Assembly (NCBI GenBank): GCA_003241895.1
Contig: QBLY01000005.1
Span: 87,641-151,640 of the forward strand
Length of the DNA stretch: 64,000 nt
Source of the DNA: Lysobacteraceae bacterium
Lineage (GTDB): Bacteria > Pseudomonadota > Gammaproteobacteria > Xanthomonadales > Xanthomonadaceae
Direction of reading: 5' to 3'
Shown: one piece after another, positions 9,049 through 21,121 of the stretch
How the letters are laid out: each line of letters opens with the position of its first letter
Position numbering within the stretch: position 1 is the stretch's first letter
Program-made: the position numbers and the translations under genes
Notes under the pieces: model-generated
The model's database searches: none
The model's input: the letters and a program-made list of their open reading frames with translations, nothing else
Told to the model about the DNA's origin: nothing

Positions 9049-9579
9049 TCAATCCGCGGGTGGGCAGGGTTCGAGGCGCCTACTGACCTCAACGCGGGAG
9101 CGGCCGCCGTTGTTGACAATGATCTTGCGGGACAGTGCGCCGTCACGCCCGCACAGCCTCAGGGTGGCATTTCGTCCGGCCGACCGGCCGTCGGCCCGAA
9201 AGCCCAGGTGGCTGCGCCCTGGCGCGCCCAGGAGCCGCTGGCCGCGCAGGTCGCGGCCGTCCATCACGCGAATCACCGGCTCATCGCCGTCGCGCAGGCC
9301 GTTGTCGTTCTCGTCCACCCAGGACAGCAGCCCGCCGCTCCATTCGGTGGTTTTCAAGCAGGTCTGCGCGTCGGTGGTCGGGCAGATGCCAGTTGACCTG
9401 CGGCGCATCACGGCTTCGGACCGCGCGTGGTTAAGCAGGGCCAACACCTGGTTGCCTGCACCGGCGGCAAGGCTGCGTGCCGTGAGATCGGTGAAGCCGG
9501 GCGCTGCGATGGCCGCCAGCGTGGCGCAGACAACCAGGCAGGCCAGCGTTTCCACCATGCTGACTCCTGATGCACGCAT
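9049..9579 (-). CDS. Second GspH/FimT-family pseudopilin, outside the pilus operon
   Basis: A 176-residue protein with the leader MRASG followed by VSMVETLACLVVCATLAAIA: cleavage after Gly5 and Glu at +5 fit a type IV pseudopilin, although the +1 residue is Val and not the usual Phe/Met. The region LLNHARSEAVMRRRSTGICPTT is a clear FimT/GspH signature, paralogous to the fimT gene at the start of the window. It is transcribed opposite to the pilus operon and separated from it by tRNA-Asn and terminators, so it is probably expressed alone. ATG 9579 is preferred over GTG 9591 for its GGGGG at 5-base spacing. Likely role: an accessory minor pilin of type IV pili or type II secretion. Confidence 0.82.
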   Translation of the reverse strand: MRASGVSMVETLACLVVCATLAAIAAPGFTDLTARSLAAGAGNQVLALLNHARSEAVMRRRSTGICPTTDAQTCLKTTEWSGGLLSWVDENDNGLRDGDEPVIRVMDGRDLRGQRLLGAPGRSHLGFRADGRSAGRNATLRLCGRDGALSRKIIVNNGGRSRVEVSRRLEPCPPAD

Positions 9580-9724
9580 CACTGCCCCCACCCTTTCAGG
9601 AGGCTCCAGCCTGCCAATTTGCCCGAACCAAAAGCGTCAGCGATCGCCCCGGCGGTCGGTGGGTGTTCACGGGGAATACGGGTCGGAAGTGTAAAATCGG
9701 TGCACCAACAAAAAGGCTGAACCC

Positions 9725-11740
9725 TTGTCCGATCGCTTCCAGCTAGTCGCGCCCTACCAGCCTGCCGGCGAGCAGCCGCAGGCGATCGCGCGCCTGATCG
9801 AAGGCTTCGAGGCGGGCCTGGCGCAGCAGACGCTTCTGGGCGTCACCGGCTCGGGCAAGACCTACACCATCGCCAACGTCATCGAGGCGGTGCAGAAGCC
9901 GACGCTGGTGCTGGCCCCGAACAAAACCTTGGCGGCCCAGCTATACGGCGAGTTCAAGTCCTTTTTCCCGCACAACTCGGTGGAGTACTTCGTCAGCTAT
10001 TACGACTACTACCAGCCCGAGGCCTACATCCCCAGCACCGACACCTTCATCGAGAAGGACAGCAACATCAACGAGCACATCGAGCAGATGCGCCTGTCGG
10101 CGACCAAGGCCCTGCTGGAGCGGCGTGACTCGATCGTGGTGGCCAGCGTGTCGGCCATCTACGGCCTGGGCGACCCGAACGAGTACTTCCGGATGGTGCT
10201 GCACCTGGTGAAGGGCGACCGCATCGACCAGCGCGAGCTGATCCGTCGCCTTACCGAGATGCAGTACAAGCGCAACGACACCGAGCTGGTGCGCGGCGCT
10301 TTCCGGGTGCGCGGCGAAATCATCGACGTGCATCCGGCGGAGTCGGAAATCGAGGCCCTGCGGATCGAACTGTTCGACGGGGAAATCGAAACCGTCGCCC
10401 TGTTCGACCCGCTGACCGGCCACGTGGCGCGCAAGCTGCAGCGCTACACCCTTTACCCGAAGTCGCACTACGTCACCACGCGCCGCACCGTGCTGGACGC
10501 CATTGAAACCATCAAGGTCGAGTTCACCGCCCGGATGGAAGAGCTGTACAAGGCCAACAAGCTGGTGGAGGCGCAGCGGCTGCAGCAGCGCACCATGTAC
10601 GACCTGGAGATGATGGCCGAAGTGGGCTTCTGCTCAGGCATCGAGAACTACAGCCGCCACCTCACCGGCCAGATGCCGGGCGAGCCGCCGCCCTGCCTGT
10701 TCGACTACCTGCCGCCCGATGCGCTGCTGGTGGTGGACGAATCGCACGTGACCATCCCGCAGCTGGGCGCCATGTACAAAGGCGACCGTTCGCGCAAGGA
10801 AACGCTGGTGGAGTTCGGCTTCCGGCTGCCGTCGGCGCTGGACAACCGGCCGCTGAAGTTCGAGGAATGGGAGCGCCGCGCGCCCCGCAGCATCTACGTC
10901 TCGGCCACTCCGGGTAAATACGAGCTGGAGAAGTGCGCCGACAACATCGTCGAGCTGCTGGTGCGCCCGACCGGCCTGATCGATCCGGAAGTGGAGATCC
11001 GCCCGGTCGGCACCCAGGTGGACGACGTGCTGTCGGAGATTTATGAGCGTGTGAAGATCGGCGACCGCGTGCTGATCACCACGCTCACCAAGAAGATGGC
11101 CGAAAACCTCACCGACTACCTGGCCGAGCATGACGTGCGGGTGCGCTACCTGCATTCGGACGTGGACACGGTGGAGCGCGTGGAAATCATCCGCGACCTT
11201 CGCCTGGGCGTGTTCGACGTGCTGGTGGGCATCAACCTGCTGCGCGAGGGCCTGGACATGCCCGAGGTGTCGCTGGTGGCGATCCTGGACGCCGACAAGG
11301 AGGGCTTCCTGCGCTCGACCGGTTCGCTGATCCAGACCATCGGCCGTGCCGCCCGCAACGTCCGCGGCAAGGCCATCCTGTACGCCGACCGCATCACCAA
11401 TTCGATGCGGGCGGCGATCGACGAAACCGACCGCCGCCGCCAGCGCCAGGTCGAATACAACCTAGAGCACGGCATTACGCCCACCAGCATCGTGCGCGCC
11501 GTGATGGACGTGATGGAGGGCGCCCGCACCGAAGCGCAGGACGCCAAGACCGGCGACAAGCGCCGCAAGGTGGCCGAAGAGGGCACCGACTACTCGCTGC
11601 TCACCCCGGCCCAGCTGGCGGCGCGCCTCAAGCAGCTCGAGTCCCGCATGCACCGCCACGCCCAGGACCTGGAGTTCGAGGAGGCCGCCAAGCTTCGCGA
11701 CGAGATCCACCGGCTGCGCACCCAGGGCCTGATGGCCTGA
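9725..11740 (+). CDS. uvrB: UvrABC excinuclease subunit B
   Basis: The DNA-damage recognition helicase of nucleotide excision repair, 671 residues, usual family length. Walker A GVTGSGKT is at 39-46, the DNA-clamping beta-hairpin around residues 92-115 ([12 protein letters not shown]), the DESH box at 338-341, then SATPGKYE, helicase motifs ending IGRAARN, and a C-terminal UVR motif ([13 protein letters not shown]) that contacts UvrC. The start is TTG at 9725, supported by AAAAGG at 9713-9717 and by the conserved N-terminus. It stands alone; I see no LexA box upstream. Confidence 0.98.
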   Translation: MSDRFQLVAPYQPAGEQPQAIARLIEGFEAGLAQQTLLGVTGSGKTYTIANVIEAVQKPTLVLAPNKTLAAQLYGEFKSFFPHNSVEYFVSYYDYYQPEAYIPSTDTFIEKDSNINEHIEQMRLSATKALLERRDSIVVASVSAIYGLGDPNEYFRMVLHLVKGDRIDQRELIRRLTEMQYKRNDTELVRGAFRVRGEIIDVHPAESEIEALRIELFDGEIETVALFDPLTGHVARKLQRYTLYPKSHYVTTRRTVLDAIETIKVEFTARMEELYKANKLVEAQRLQQRTMYDLEMMAEVGFCSGIENYSRHLTGQMPGEPPPCLFDYLPPDALLVVDESHVTIPQLGAMYKGDRSRKETLVEFGFRLPSALDNRPLKFEEWERRAPRSIYVSATPGKYELEKCADNIVELLVRPTGLIDPEVEIRPVGTQVDDVLSEIYERVKIGDRVLITTLTKKMAENLTDYLAEHDVRVRYLHSDVDTVERVEIIRDLRLGVFDVLVGINLLREGLDMPEVSLVAILDADKEGFLRSTGSLIQTIGRAARNVRGKAILYADRITNSMRAAIDETDRRRQRQVEYNLEHGITPTSIVRAVMDVMEGARTEAQDAKTGDKRRKVAEEGTDYSLLTPAQLAARLKQLESRMHRHAQDLEFEEAAKLRDEIHRLRTQGLMA

Positions 11741-11872
11741 CCGGGGCCGGGTTGCATTACTTCTGGCAGGGGGCTAGAACGGGAGGGCCGGCGGATGGGG
11801 ATCCGCTGCCTTCAACGTCCAACCCCGGGCCGGAGCGCCCAGGGCCATGGGCCTTTCTCAAGGGTGTTGGAA

Positions 11873-12124
11873 ATGACCACCATGGGACTGCGCGGCACCC
11901 TCGCCGTGGCGTTCATTTTGTCTACCGGCTTGCTGACCGGGATGGCCGCCACGCCATCGGGGGCGGCTGACAGCGGGTTTGCGCCTCACGAAGTGTCCAG
12001 CACGCCGGGTGCCGAGCCCGGCCTGATTGATCGCTTCAAGCGCAAAGCCTGCGAAATCAGCCTTGCCGCCACCAACGGCGACCGGGCGCGAGCCCAGGAG
12101 CGTGGCCGGCATTGCAACCGCTAG
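11873..12124 (+). CDS. Small secreted protein, function unknown
   Basis: An 83-residue reading frame starting at ATG 11873, with AGGG about 8 bases upstream. It has a convincing signal peptide (MTTMGLRGTLAVAFILSTGLLTGMAATPSG), and the mature part is short, basic and ends with two Cys (RKACEIS and RGRHCNR), which could form one disulfide. I do not recognise a family. It sits alone between uvrB and tRNA-Val. The signal peptide and ribosome binding site favour a real gene, but a chance frame is possible. Confidence 0.5.
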   Translation: MTTMGLRGTLAVAFILSTGLLTGMAATPSGAADSGFAPHEVSSTPGAEPGLIDRFKRKACEISLAATNGDRARAQERGRHCNR

Positions 12125-12207
12125 CCTGCGTTGAGCGCACTGCGCGCAATGCGCCAGCGCGGGGCTTGGCCTGCCCAAGGCACCGGGGTATACTTACGTC
12201 CCCTCGG

Positions 12208-12282
12208 GGGCGATTAGCTCAGCGGTAGAGCATTACCTTGACATGGTAGGGGTCACAGGTTCGAACCCTGTATCGCCCACCA
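12208..12282 (+). tRNA. tRNA-Val (GAC), CCA encoded
   Basis: The acceptor GGGCGAT pairs with ATCGCCC, followed by discriminator A and CCA. The anticodon stem-loop ACC-TTGACAT-GGT gives anticodon GAC, and the T-loop GGTTCGAACCC is canonical. Confidence 0.97.
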
Positions 12283-12345
12283 TCCAAACCAGGCACCCGG
12301 TGCCGGTTGGATGGACTCGAAGGGACCCGAGTACGGGAAATTACG

Positions 12346-12377
12346 AAAAACCGCGCTGGCGACAGGGCGGTTTTTTT
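12346..12377 (+). terminator. Intrinsic terminator after tRNA-Val
   Basis: AAAAACCGC pairs with GCGGTTTTT and is followed by a run of seven T. It ends the tRNA-Val transcript and, read in reverse, also lies just past the stop of the minus-strand sulfotransferase-like gene. Confidence 0.85.
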
Positions 12378-12393
12378 GTGCCCGCGTCTTTGC

Positions 12394-13128
12394 TCAGGGC
12401 ACCGGCATCCGGTGCTCGCGCAGCCGCTCGTAGACCGGGCGGCAGGCCTCGGCCACCGCGGCGAACTCGCCGGTCAGCGCACTCTCCCGGGCCCGCCAGG
12501 CTTCGAAGCCGGTGGACTTCCGCACCGCGTCATACCAGTGCGGCGCCCAGATGCCGTCGCTGGCGCGCGGGCCGGCAGGCCACGACAGCATCGCGTCGGA
12601 GAAGTCGAGGCCGAACCGGCCGCACAGCGCCCTAAGGTGCGCCTCGGGGGCGCGCAGGAAGTCACCGGCATCGATCACCGGCGGGGCTTCGCCCAGATGC
12701 TCGCAAAGCAGGTCGAACAGTTCTCCCTGCTGCGGCAGGCCGATGTCCTCCGGGGTCACTTCGGCGCGCGCCTTCAGGTAGGACGCGACCACCTCGGCAG
12801 GGTCGCGGATCAGCAAGACGTTGCTCAGGCCGAACACCCACTCCGTGGCCATTTCAGGCAGCAGGTGGTGGCTCATGTGCTTTTGGTACCAGATCGGCTT
12901 GCCGCCCGGCACGGGCCCCAGCAGCGACCGGGTGACGAGGCGCCAGTCGGTTTCCCCGCCGGCGATGACGTCTTCGCGACCCGGATGCTCCAGGCCGGTG
13001 TCGGCCAGGTAGGCCGCGTAAAGCGGTTCGTCGCTCACGGTGCAGTCGGCACGGTTCTCCCAGGCCCGCATCATCGCCGTGGAGATGTTGCGCGGGCCGC
13101 TCCACATGGCGATCCGCAGTGGCTTCAT
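12394..13128 (-). CDS. Sulfotransferase-like P-loop protein
   Basis: A 244-residue cytosolic protein whose N-terminus MKPLRIAMWSGPRNISTAMM holds the 5'-PSB-like loop of the sulfotransferase superfamily (binding the PAPS 5'-phosphosulfate in true members). The internal VLLIRDPAEVVASYL resembles the 3'-phosphate-binding RDP..xxxSY motif. No signal peptide or membrane segment. Its ATG overlaps the stop of the upstream aminotransferase (ATGA at 13125-13128), so the two are translationally coupled. The acceptor substrate cannot be read from the sequence; the conserved pairing with a class IV aminotransferase suggests an amino-acid-derived small molecule (inference). Confidence 0.8.
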   Translation of the reverse strand: MKPLRIAMWSGPRNISTAMMRAWENRADCTVSDEPLYAAYLADTGLEHPGREDVIAGGETDWRLVTRSLLGPVPGGKPIWYQKHMSHHLLPEMATEWVFGLSNVLLIRDPAEVVASYLKARAEVTPEDIGLPQQGELFDLLCEHLGEAPPVIDAGDFLRAPEAHLRALCGRFGLDFSDAMLSWPAGPRASDGIWAPHWYDAVRKSTGFEAWRARESALTGEFAAVAEACRPVYERLREHRMPVP

Positions 13129-14060
13129 GCCAGTTGCTCCGCGGCGCGCACGGCCACGTCACGCTCCACCAGGCCACGGTAGAGCGCCTGCAGCCGCGCC
13201 ACCATCGGCCCGGGCGCGCCGTCGCCGATCACCCGGCCGTCAATCATCCGCACCGGCGCCAGCCCGGCGAAGGTGCCGGTGGTGAAGGCTTCGTCGGCCG
13301 AATACACCTGGGTGAGGCTGAAGTTCTTCTCGAAGCAGGCGATGCCGGCTTCGCGGCAGGCGCGCAGGACGTTGGCGCGGGTGATGCCACCCAGGCAGTA
13401 GTCGCCGGTGGACGTCCACACCTCGCCCTTGCGCACGATGAAGAAGTGCGTGGAGTTGCAGGTGGCCACGAACCCGTGCGGGTCGAGCATCAGCGCCTCG
13501 TCGGCGCCGGCGGCGGTGGCCTGGATGCAGGCGGTGATGCAGTTGAGCTTGCTGTGGCTGTTGAGCTTGGGGTCCTGCACGTCGGGATAGCCGCGGCGCA
13601 CGTGCACGGTGAACAGGCTCAGGCCCGTGGCGAGGGTCTCGGACTTGGCGGTCTTGTGCTCGGGGATGATGACCACGGTGGCCGGGCCGATGGTCACGCG
13701 CGGGTCCTGGTAGGGCGTGCGCTTGACGCCGCGCGACACCATCAGGCGCAGGTGCACGCCGTCGTGCATGGCGTTGGCGGCCAGCGTGTCGTAGACGGCT
13801 CGGGTGAGCGCGCGCCGGTCCAGGCCGATGTTGATCGCGATCGCCTTGGCGCCCTCGAACAGGCGGTCCAGGTGCTCGTCCAGGAAGACCGGATGGCCGG
13901 CTACCACGCGCAGGCCTTCCCAGACGCCGTCGCCCAGCACGAAGCCACTGTCAAACACCGACACCGTGGCCTCGGCGCGCGGTTTGAGCTGCCCGTTCAC
14001 CCAGACCAGGATGTGCGCGTTGCGCGGGTCGTCGTGGAAATCGTGGATGCTCTGCGCCAT
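13125..14060 (-). CDS. Class IV PLP-dependent aminotransferase (branched-chain/D-amino-acid type)
   Basis: A 311-residue fold-type IV aminotransferase. Visible family features: VWVNGQLKP at the N-terminus, GDGVWEGLRVV, the PLP lysine in PKLNSHSKLNCITA, DEALMLDPHGFVATCNSTHFF around the conserved Glu and substrate loop, and GGITRANVL binding the cofactor phosphate. The family covers branched-chain aminotransferase (IlvE), D-alanine aminotransferase and aminodeoxychorismate lyase; I cannot separate them with certainty, though the EGLRV..HLDRLF pattern is common in branched-chain-type members. ATG 14060 has AGGA about 8 bases upstream. It is coupled to the sulfotransferase-like gene and divergent from the thrS leader. 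Confidence 0.88.
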   Translation of the reverse strand: MAQSIHDFHDDPRNAHILVWVNGQLKPRAEATVSVFDSGFVLGDGVWEGLRVVAGHPVFLDEHLDRLFEGAKAIAINIGLDRRALTRAVYDTLAANAMHDGVHLRLMVSRGVKRTPYQDPRVTIGPATVVIIPEHKTAKSETLATGLSLFTVHVRRGYPDVQDPKLNSHSKLNCITACIQATAAGADEALMLDPHGFVATCNSTHFFIVRKGEVWTSTGDYCLGGITRANVLRACREAGIACFEKNFSLTQVYSADEAFTTGTFAGLAPVRMIDGRVIGDGAPGPMVARLQALYRGLVERDVAVRAAEQLA

Positions 14061-14112
14061 GTCCGTTCCTGGGTTCACCTGGCCCGAGTTTAGCCGGAAA
14101 CGCCTGAATTCA

Positions 14113-14141
14113 TTGACTTTCAGGCCGTCCGGGCCTACCTT
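14113..14141 (+). promoter_or_regulatory. Predicted sigma70-type promoter of the thrS operon
   Basis: TTGACT (14113-14118) and TACCTT (14136-14141) are separated by exactly 17 bases, placing transcription start near 14149 and giving a thrS leader of about 150 bases. The promoter is framed by an 8-base inverted repeat, ATTGACTT (14112-14119) and AAGTCAAT (14146-14153), which could be an operator. The -10 element matches the consensus poorly, so it needs 5'-end mapping. Confidence 0.5.
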
Positions 14142-14198
14142 TGTCAAGTCAATGGCCCAAACAAGGTGGCCCCGGGAAACCGGCGCCGAGCGTGCGAC

Positions 14199-14222
14199 AT
14201 GAGCACTACCGCCCTCCCGTAG
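14199..14222 (+). CDS. Putative thrS leader peptide MSTTALP
   Basis: A seven-codon frame (ATG AGC ACT ACC GCC CTC CCG, then TAG) with two consecutive threonine codons at 14205-14210. It lies downstream of the predicted promoter, and its stop codon is 6 bases before the first arm of an anti-terminator. The ribosome binding site is weak (GAGCG at 14188-14192). Size, content and position are those of an attenuation leader peptide; inferred role is to sense charged tRNA-Thr supply. Confidence 0.55.
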   Translation: MSTTALP

Positions 14223-14228
14223 ACCGCA

Positions 14229-14270
14229 GCCAGGCCTCGCGAACGCGAAGGGCGCCTGGCGCCCTTTTTT
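14229..14270 (+). promoter_or_regulatory. Attenuator of the thrS operon: mutually exclusive anti-terminator and terminator
   Basis: Anti-terminator: GCCAGGC (14229-14235) is the exact complement of GCCTGGC (14254-14260). Terminator: AAGGGCGC (14248-14255) pairs with GCGCCCTT (14259-14266) around a 3-base loop and ends in six T (14265-14270). The two share 14254-14260, so only one can form. A ribosome paused on the Thr codons would leave 14229-14235 free, favouring read-through; one at the TAG would cover it, favouring termination 30 bases before thrS. Confidence 0.65.
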
Positions 14271-14301
14271 CTTGCCCCAGCTTCTACCGAACCGGTAACC
14301 C

Positions 14302-16209
14302 ATGATCAACATCACGCTCCCCGACGGCAGCCGCCGCCCCTTCGAACATCCCGTCAGCGTCGCCGACATCGCGCTGTCCATCGGCCCGGGCCTGGCCAAG
14401 GCCGCCCTGGGCGGCAAGGTCGACGGCAAGCTGGTGGACGCCAGCTTCGTCATCGAAAACGACGCCGCGCTGGAAATCGTCACCGACAAACACCCCGACG
14501 CGCTGGACGTGCTGCGCCACTCCACCGCGCATCTGCTGGCGCAGGCCGTGCAGCGCCTGTTCCCGGGCACCCAGGTCACCATCGGCCCGGTGATCGACAA
14601 CGGCTTCTTCTACGACTTCGCCTACGAGCGCCAGTTCACGCTCGAGGACCTGCCGGCCATCGAGGCCGAGATGCTCAAGATCGTCAAGGAAGCGCTGCCG
14701 GTCAGCCGCAGCGTCAAGTCGCGCGACGACGCGGTGGCGTACTTCCAGGGCATCGGCGAGCACTACAAGGCCGAGATTATCCAGTCGATCCCGGCCACCG
14801 AAGACCTGTCGCTTTACACCCAGGGCGAGTTCACCGACCTGTGCCGCGGCCCGCACGTGCCGGGCACCGAGAAGCTGCGGGCGTTCAAGCTGATGAAGGT
14901 GGCCGGCGCCTACTGGCGCGGCGACCACAACAACCAGATGCTCAGCCGCATTTACGGCACCGCCTGGCTCAGCGACAAGGACCTCAAGGCCTACCTCGTC
15001 CAGCTGGAGGAAGCCGAGAAGCGCGACCATCGCAAGATCGCCAAGCAGCTCGAGCTGTTCCACCTGCAGGAAGAGGCGCCGGGCCTGGTGTTCTGGCACC
15101 CCAAGGGCTGGCAGCTGTGGCAGGTGGTGGAACAGTACATGCGCGGCGTCTATCGCGATTCGGGCTACCAGGAAGTGCGCTGCCCGCAGATCCTCGATGT
15201 TTCCCTGTGGAAGAAGTCCGGCCACTGGGACAACTACAAGGAGAACATGTTCTTCACCGAGTCCGAGAAGCGCACCTACGCGCTCAAGCCGATGAACTGC
15301 CCGGGCCACGTGCAGGTGTTCAACCAGGGCCTGCACAGCTACCGCGACCTGCCGATCCGCTACGGCGAGTTCGGCGCCTGCCACCGCAACGAGCCCTCGG
15401 GCGCGCTGCACGGCATCCTGCGCGTGCGCGGCTTCACCCAGGACGACGGCCACATCTTCTGCACGCCCGACCAGGTGGAGGCCGAGGTCACCGACTTCCA
15501 TCGCCAGGCGCTGAAGGTGTACGAGGACTTCGGTTTCCAGGACGTGCAGATCAAGATCGCCCTGCGCCCGGAATCGCGCCTGGGCGACGACGCCACCTGG
15601 GACAAGGCCGAGGCCGCCCTGCGCGCCGCGCTGTCGGCCTGCGGCGTGGCCTGGGAGGAGTTGCCGGGCGAGGGCGCCTTCTACGGCCCGAAGATCGAAT
15701 ACCACCTCAAGGACGCCATCGGCCGCACCTGGCAGCTGGGCACCATGCAGGTGGACTTCATGATGCCGGCCCGCCTGGGCGCCGAGTACGTGGACGAGAG
15801 TTCGACCAAGCGGCACCCGGTCATGCTGCATCGCGCCATCGTTGGTTCGATGGAGCGTTTCATCGGCATCCTGATCGAAAACCACGCCGGCGCCTTCCCG
15901 GCATGGCTGGCCCCGGTGCAGGCGGTGGTGATGAATATCACCGACGCCCAGGCCGATTGGGTCGAATCGGTCAGGAAAACCCTTTTGAATCAAGGCTTCC
16001 GGGTCCAGGCCGATTTGCGGAACGAGAAGATCGGCTATAAGATCCGCGAGCACACGCTGCAAAAAGTCCCCTACCTGCTGGTCGTTGGCGACCGCGAGAA
16101 GGAAAATGGGATGATTGCGGTACGTACGCGGTCCGGGGAAGACCTGGGCTCGATGCCCGTTGCGGATTTCCTCGCCAAGCTGCGTGCGGAGAATGGCCCG
16201 GTCGCCTGA
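14302..16209 (+). CDS. thrS: Threonyl-tRNA synthetase
   Basis: A 635-residue class II synthetase of usual length that charges tRNA-Thr. In order: a TGS domain (about 1-60), the N2 editing domain beginning [12 protein letters not shown] (from residue 73) that removes mischarged Ser, the catalytic core with the zinc-ligand motif MNCPGH (Cys333), [20 protein letters not shown] (motif 2) and [20 protein letters not shown] (motif 3), and a C-terminal anticodon-binding domain. First gene of the thrS-infC-rpmI-rplT-pheS-pheT-ihfA cluster; infC follows after 42 bases. Regulation is likely through the upstream leader described separately. E. coli ThrRS represses its own translation; I did not find that operator here. 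Confidence 0.98.
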   Translation: MINITLPDGSRRPFEHPVSVADIALSIGPGLAKAALGGKVDGKLVDASFVIENDAALEIVTDKHPDALDVLRHSTAHLLAQAVQRLFPGTQVTIGPVIDNGFFYDFAYERQFTLEDLPAIEAEMLKIVKEALPVSRSVKSRDDAVAYFQGIGEHYKAEIIQSIPATEDLSLYTQGEFTDLCRGPHVPGTEKLRAFKLMKVAGAYWRGDHNNQMLSRIYGTAWLSDKDLKAYLVQLEEAEKRDHRKIAKQLELFHLQEEAPGLVFWHPKGWQLWQVVEQYMRGVYRDSGYQEVRCPQILDVSLWKKSGHWDNYKENMFFTESEKRTYALKPMNCPGHVQVFNQGLHSYRDLPIRYGEFGACHRNEPSGALHGILRVRGFTQDDGHIFCTPDQVEAEVTDFHRQALKVYEDFGFQDVQIKIALRPESRLGDDATWDKAEAALRAALSACGVAWEELPGEGAFYGPKIEYHLKDAIGRTWQLGTMQVDFMMPARLGAEYVDESSTKRHPVMLHRAIVGSMERFIGILIENHAGAFPAWLAPVQAVVMNITDAQADWVESVRKTLLNQGFRVQADLRNEKIGYKIREHTLQKVPYLLVVGDREKENGMIAVRTRSGEDLGSMPVADFLAKLRAENGPVA

Positions 16210-16251
16210 TCACGGCGGCCGGATCGGTTTCAACTAAATAGGAACAAGCGA

Positions 16252-16779
16252 ATCAATACTTCATCTACTGACAAAGGCAACCGCAAGAATCTCGAGATCC
16301 GTGTCCCGCGCGTGCGCGTGATCGGTCTCGACGGCGAAATGGTGGGCGTGCTCACGCGCGACGAAGCCATCGCGCTGGCCGAGGAATCGGGCGTCGACCT
16401 GGTTGAAATCCAGCCGACCGCGGATCCGCCGGTTTGCCGCATCATGGATTACGGCAAGTACAAGTTCGACCTGCAGAAGAAGGCCAACGCGGCCAAGAAG
16501 AAGCAGAAGATCGTCGAGATCAAGGAACTCAAGTTCCGCCCGACCACCGACGACGGCGACTACACCATCAAGCTGCGCAACCTGCGCCGTTTCCTGGAAG
16601 AGGGCGACAAGGTCAAGGTCAACATCCGCTTCAAGGGCCGCGAGATGGCCCACCAGGAGCTGGGCATGGAAATGGCCAAGCGCATCGAGGCCGACCTGGC
16701 CGACGAAGTGGTGATCGAGCAGCGCCCGCGCCTGGAAGGCCGCCAGATGATCATGATGGTCGCCCCCAAGAAAAAATAA
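16252..16779 (+). CDS. infC: Translation initiation factor IF-3 (AUC start codon)
   Basis: A 175-residue IF-3: N-terminal domain ([20 protein letters not shown]), lysine-rich linker ([21 protein letters not shown]) and C-terminal 30S-binding domain ([20 protein letters not shown]). The conserved frame reaches upstream of the first GTG (16312) to a start region [21 protein letters not shown], where no ATG/GTG/TTG exists; AGGA at 16240-16243 sits 8 bases before ATC at 16252. IF-3 genes characteristically use a rare start (AUU in E. coli) that IF-3 itself discriminates against, giving negative autoregulation; AUC here fits that logic. IF-3 prevents premature 50S joining and proofreads initiation. 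Confidence 0.95.
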   Translation: MNTSSTDKGNRKNLEIRVPRVRVIGLDGEMVGVLTRDEAIALAEESGVDLVEIQPTADPPVCRIMDYGKYKFDLQKKANAAKKKQKIVEIKELKFRPTTDDGDYTIKLRNLRRFLEEGDKVKVNIRFKGREMAHQELGMEMAKRIEADLADEVVIEQRPRLEGRQMIMMVAPKKK

Positions 16780-16824
16780 GGCGCCGCTACCCAACGCCTT
16801 GGATTTGTTGCATAATTCGCGGCT

Positions 16825-16919
16825 CGCCGGGTTTCCGGCGGGCACCCGGTGCGGCATCCGGGCCCAGGTCACCGGGCGAAGCCGTCATGGACCTGTCATG
16901 GTTTCCCCAAGGAAACCAG
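16825..16919 (+). promoter_or_regulatory. Structured leader between infC and rpmI (candidate L20 regulatory RNA)
   Basis: The 228-base gap between infC and rpmI contains two clean hairpins: CGCCGG-GTTT-CCGGCG (16825-16840) and TGGTTTCC-CCAA-GGAAACCA (16900-16919). In many bacteria ribosomal protein bL20 binds an RNA structure in this same place to repress rpmI-rplT. The location and hairpins fit, but I cannot show the L20 recognition elements. A CATAAT at 16811-16816 may belong to an internal promoter. Confidence 0.4.
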
Positions 16920-17007
16920 AGACTTACAAGCCGACACGGGCAGGACGGAAAGTGTGGCGCAAGCCACCGCCCAGGTCAGTAAACAACGAACCCAAGAAGG
17001 GACACCC

Positions 17008-17211
17008 ATGGCCAAGAACAAGATCAAGACCAATCGCGCGGCCGCGAAGCGCTTCCGGAAGACCGCTTCCGGCAAGTTCAAGTGCGGCCACGCAAACCGT
17101 AGCCACATCCTCACCAAGAAGGCGACCAAGCGGAAGCGCAACCTGCGGCAGACGAACCATGTTCGTGCCGAGGACGCTGGCCGTCTGATGCGTCAATTGC
17201 CCTATCTCTGA
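17008..17211 (+). CDS. rpmI: 50S ribosomal protein bL35
   Basis: A 67-residue, Lys/Arg-rich protein ([24 protein letters not shown]...), normal for bL35, ending with [18 protein letters not shown] 17008 is preceded by AAGAAGG at 16994-17000. It is followed after 13 bases by rplT, its usual partner. Confidence 0.97.
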   Translation: MAKNKIKTNRAAAKRFRKTASGKFKCGHANRSHILTKKATKRKRNLRQTNHVRAEDAGRLMRQLPYL

Positions 17212-17224
17212 GGAGGACTGAACC

Positions 17225-17584
17225 ATGGCACGAGTCAAGCGTGGTGTAACGGCGCGCCGCCGGCACAAGAAAGTCATCAAGATGGCGAAGGGCTACTACA
17301 ACGCCCGTCGCAAGGTCTTCCGCGTTGCCAAGCAGGCCGTCACCAAGGCCCTGCAGTACGCGTACATCGGTCGCAAGCAGAAGAAGCGCCAGTTCCGCAG
17401 CATCTGGATCGTCCGCATCAACGCGGCCGCCCGCATGCACGGCCTGAGCTACAGCCGCTTCATGAATGGCCTGTTGAAGGCGAACATCACCCTGGACCGC
17501 AAGGCCCTGGCTGACATCGCCATGCACGATCCCGCCGCTTTTGGCGTGATCGCCGAGCAGGCCAAGCGCGCTCTCGCGGCGTAA
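17225..17584 (+). CDS. rplT: 50S ribosomal protein bL20
   Basis: A 119-residue bL20: basic N-terminal extension ([20 protein letters not shown]) that threads into 23S rRNA, and a C-terminal globular domain ([22 protein letters not shown]). An early assembly protein that is also the usual feedback repressor of its own operon. A good AGGAGG (17212-17217) precedes ATG 17225. A terminator-like hairpin follows before pheS. Confidence 0.98.
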   Translation: MARVKRGVTARRRHKKVIKMAKGYYNARRKVFRVAKQAVTKALQYAYIGRKQKKRQFRSIWIVRINAAARMHGLSYSRFMNGLLKANITLDRKALADIAMHDPAAFGVIAEQAKRALAA

Positions 17585-21087
<3,503 letters not shown>

Positions 21088-21121
21088 TGGCCGCCGGCAA
21101 CGGCGGGTTACAGGGGATGTT

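Noticed and set aside
9666..9697. Possible uvrB promoter TTCAC ... TAAAAT
   Set aside because: The spacer is about 20 bases and the -35 is poor; there is no LexA operator to support it.
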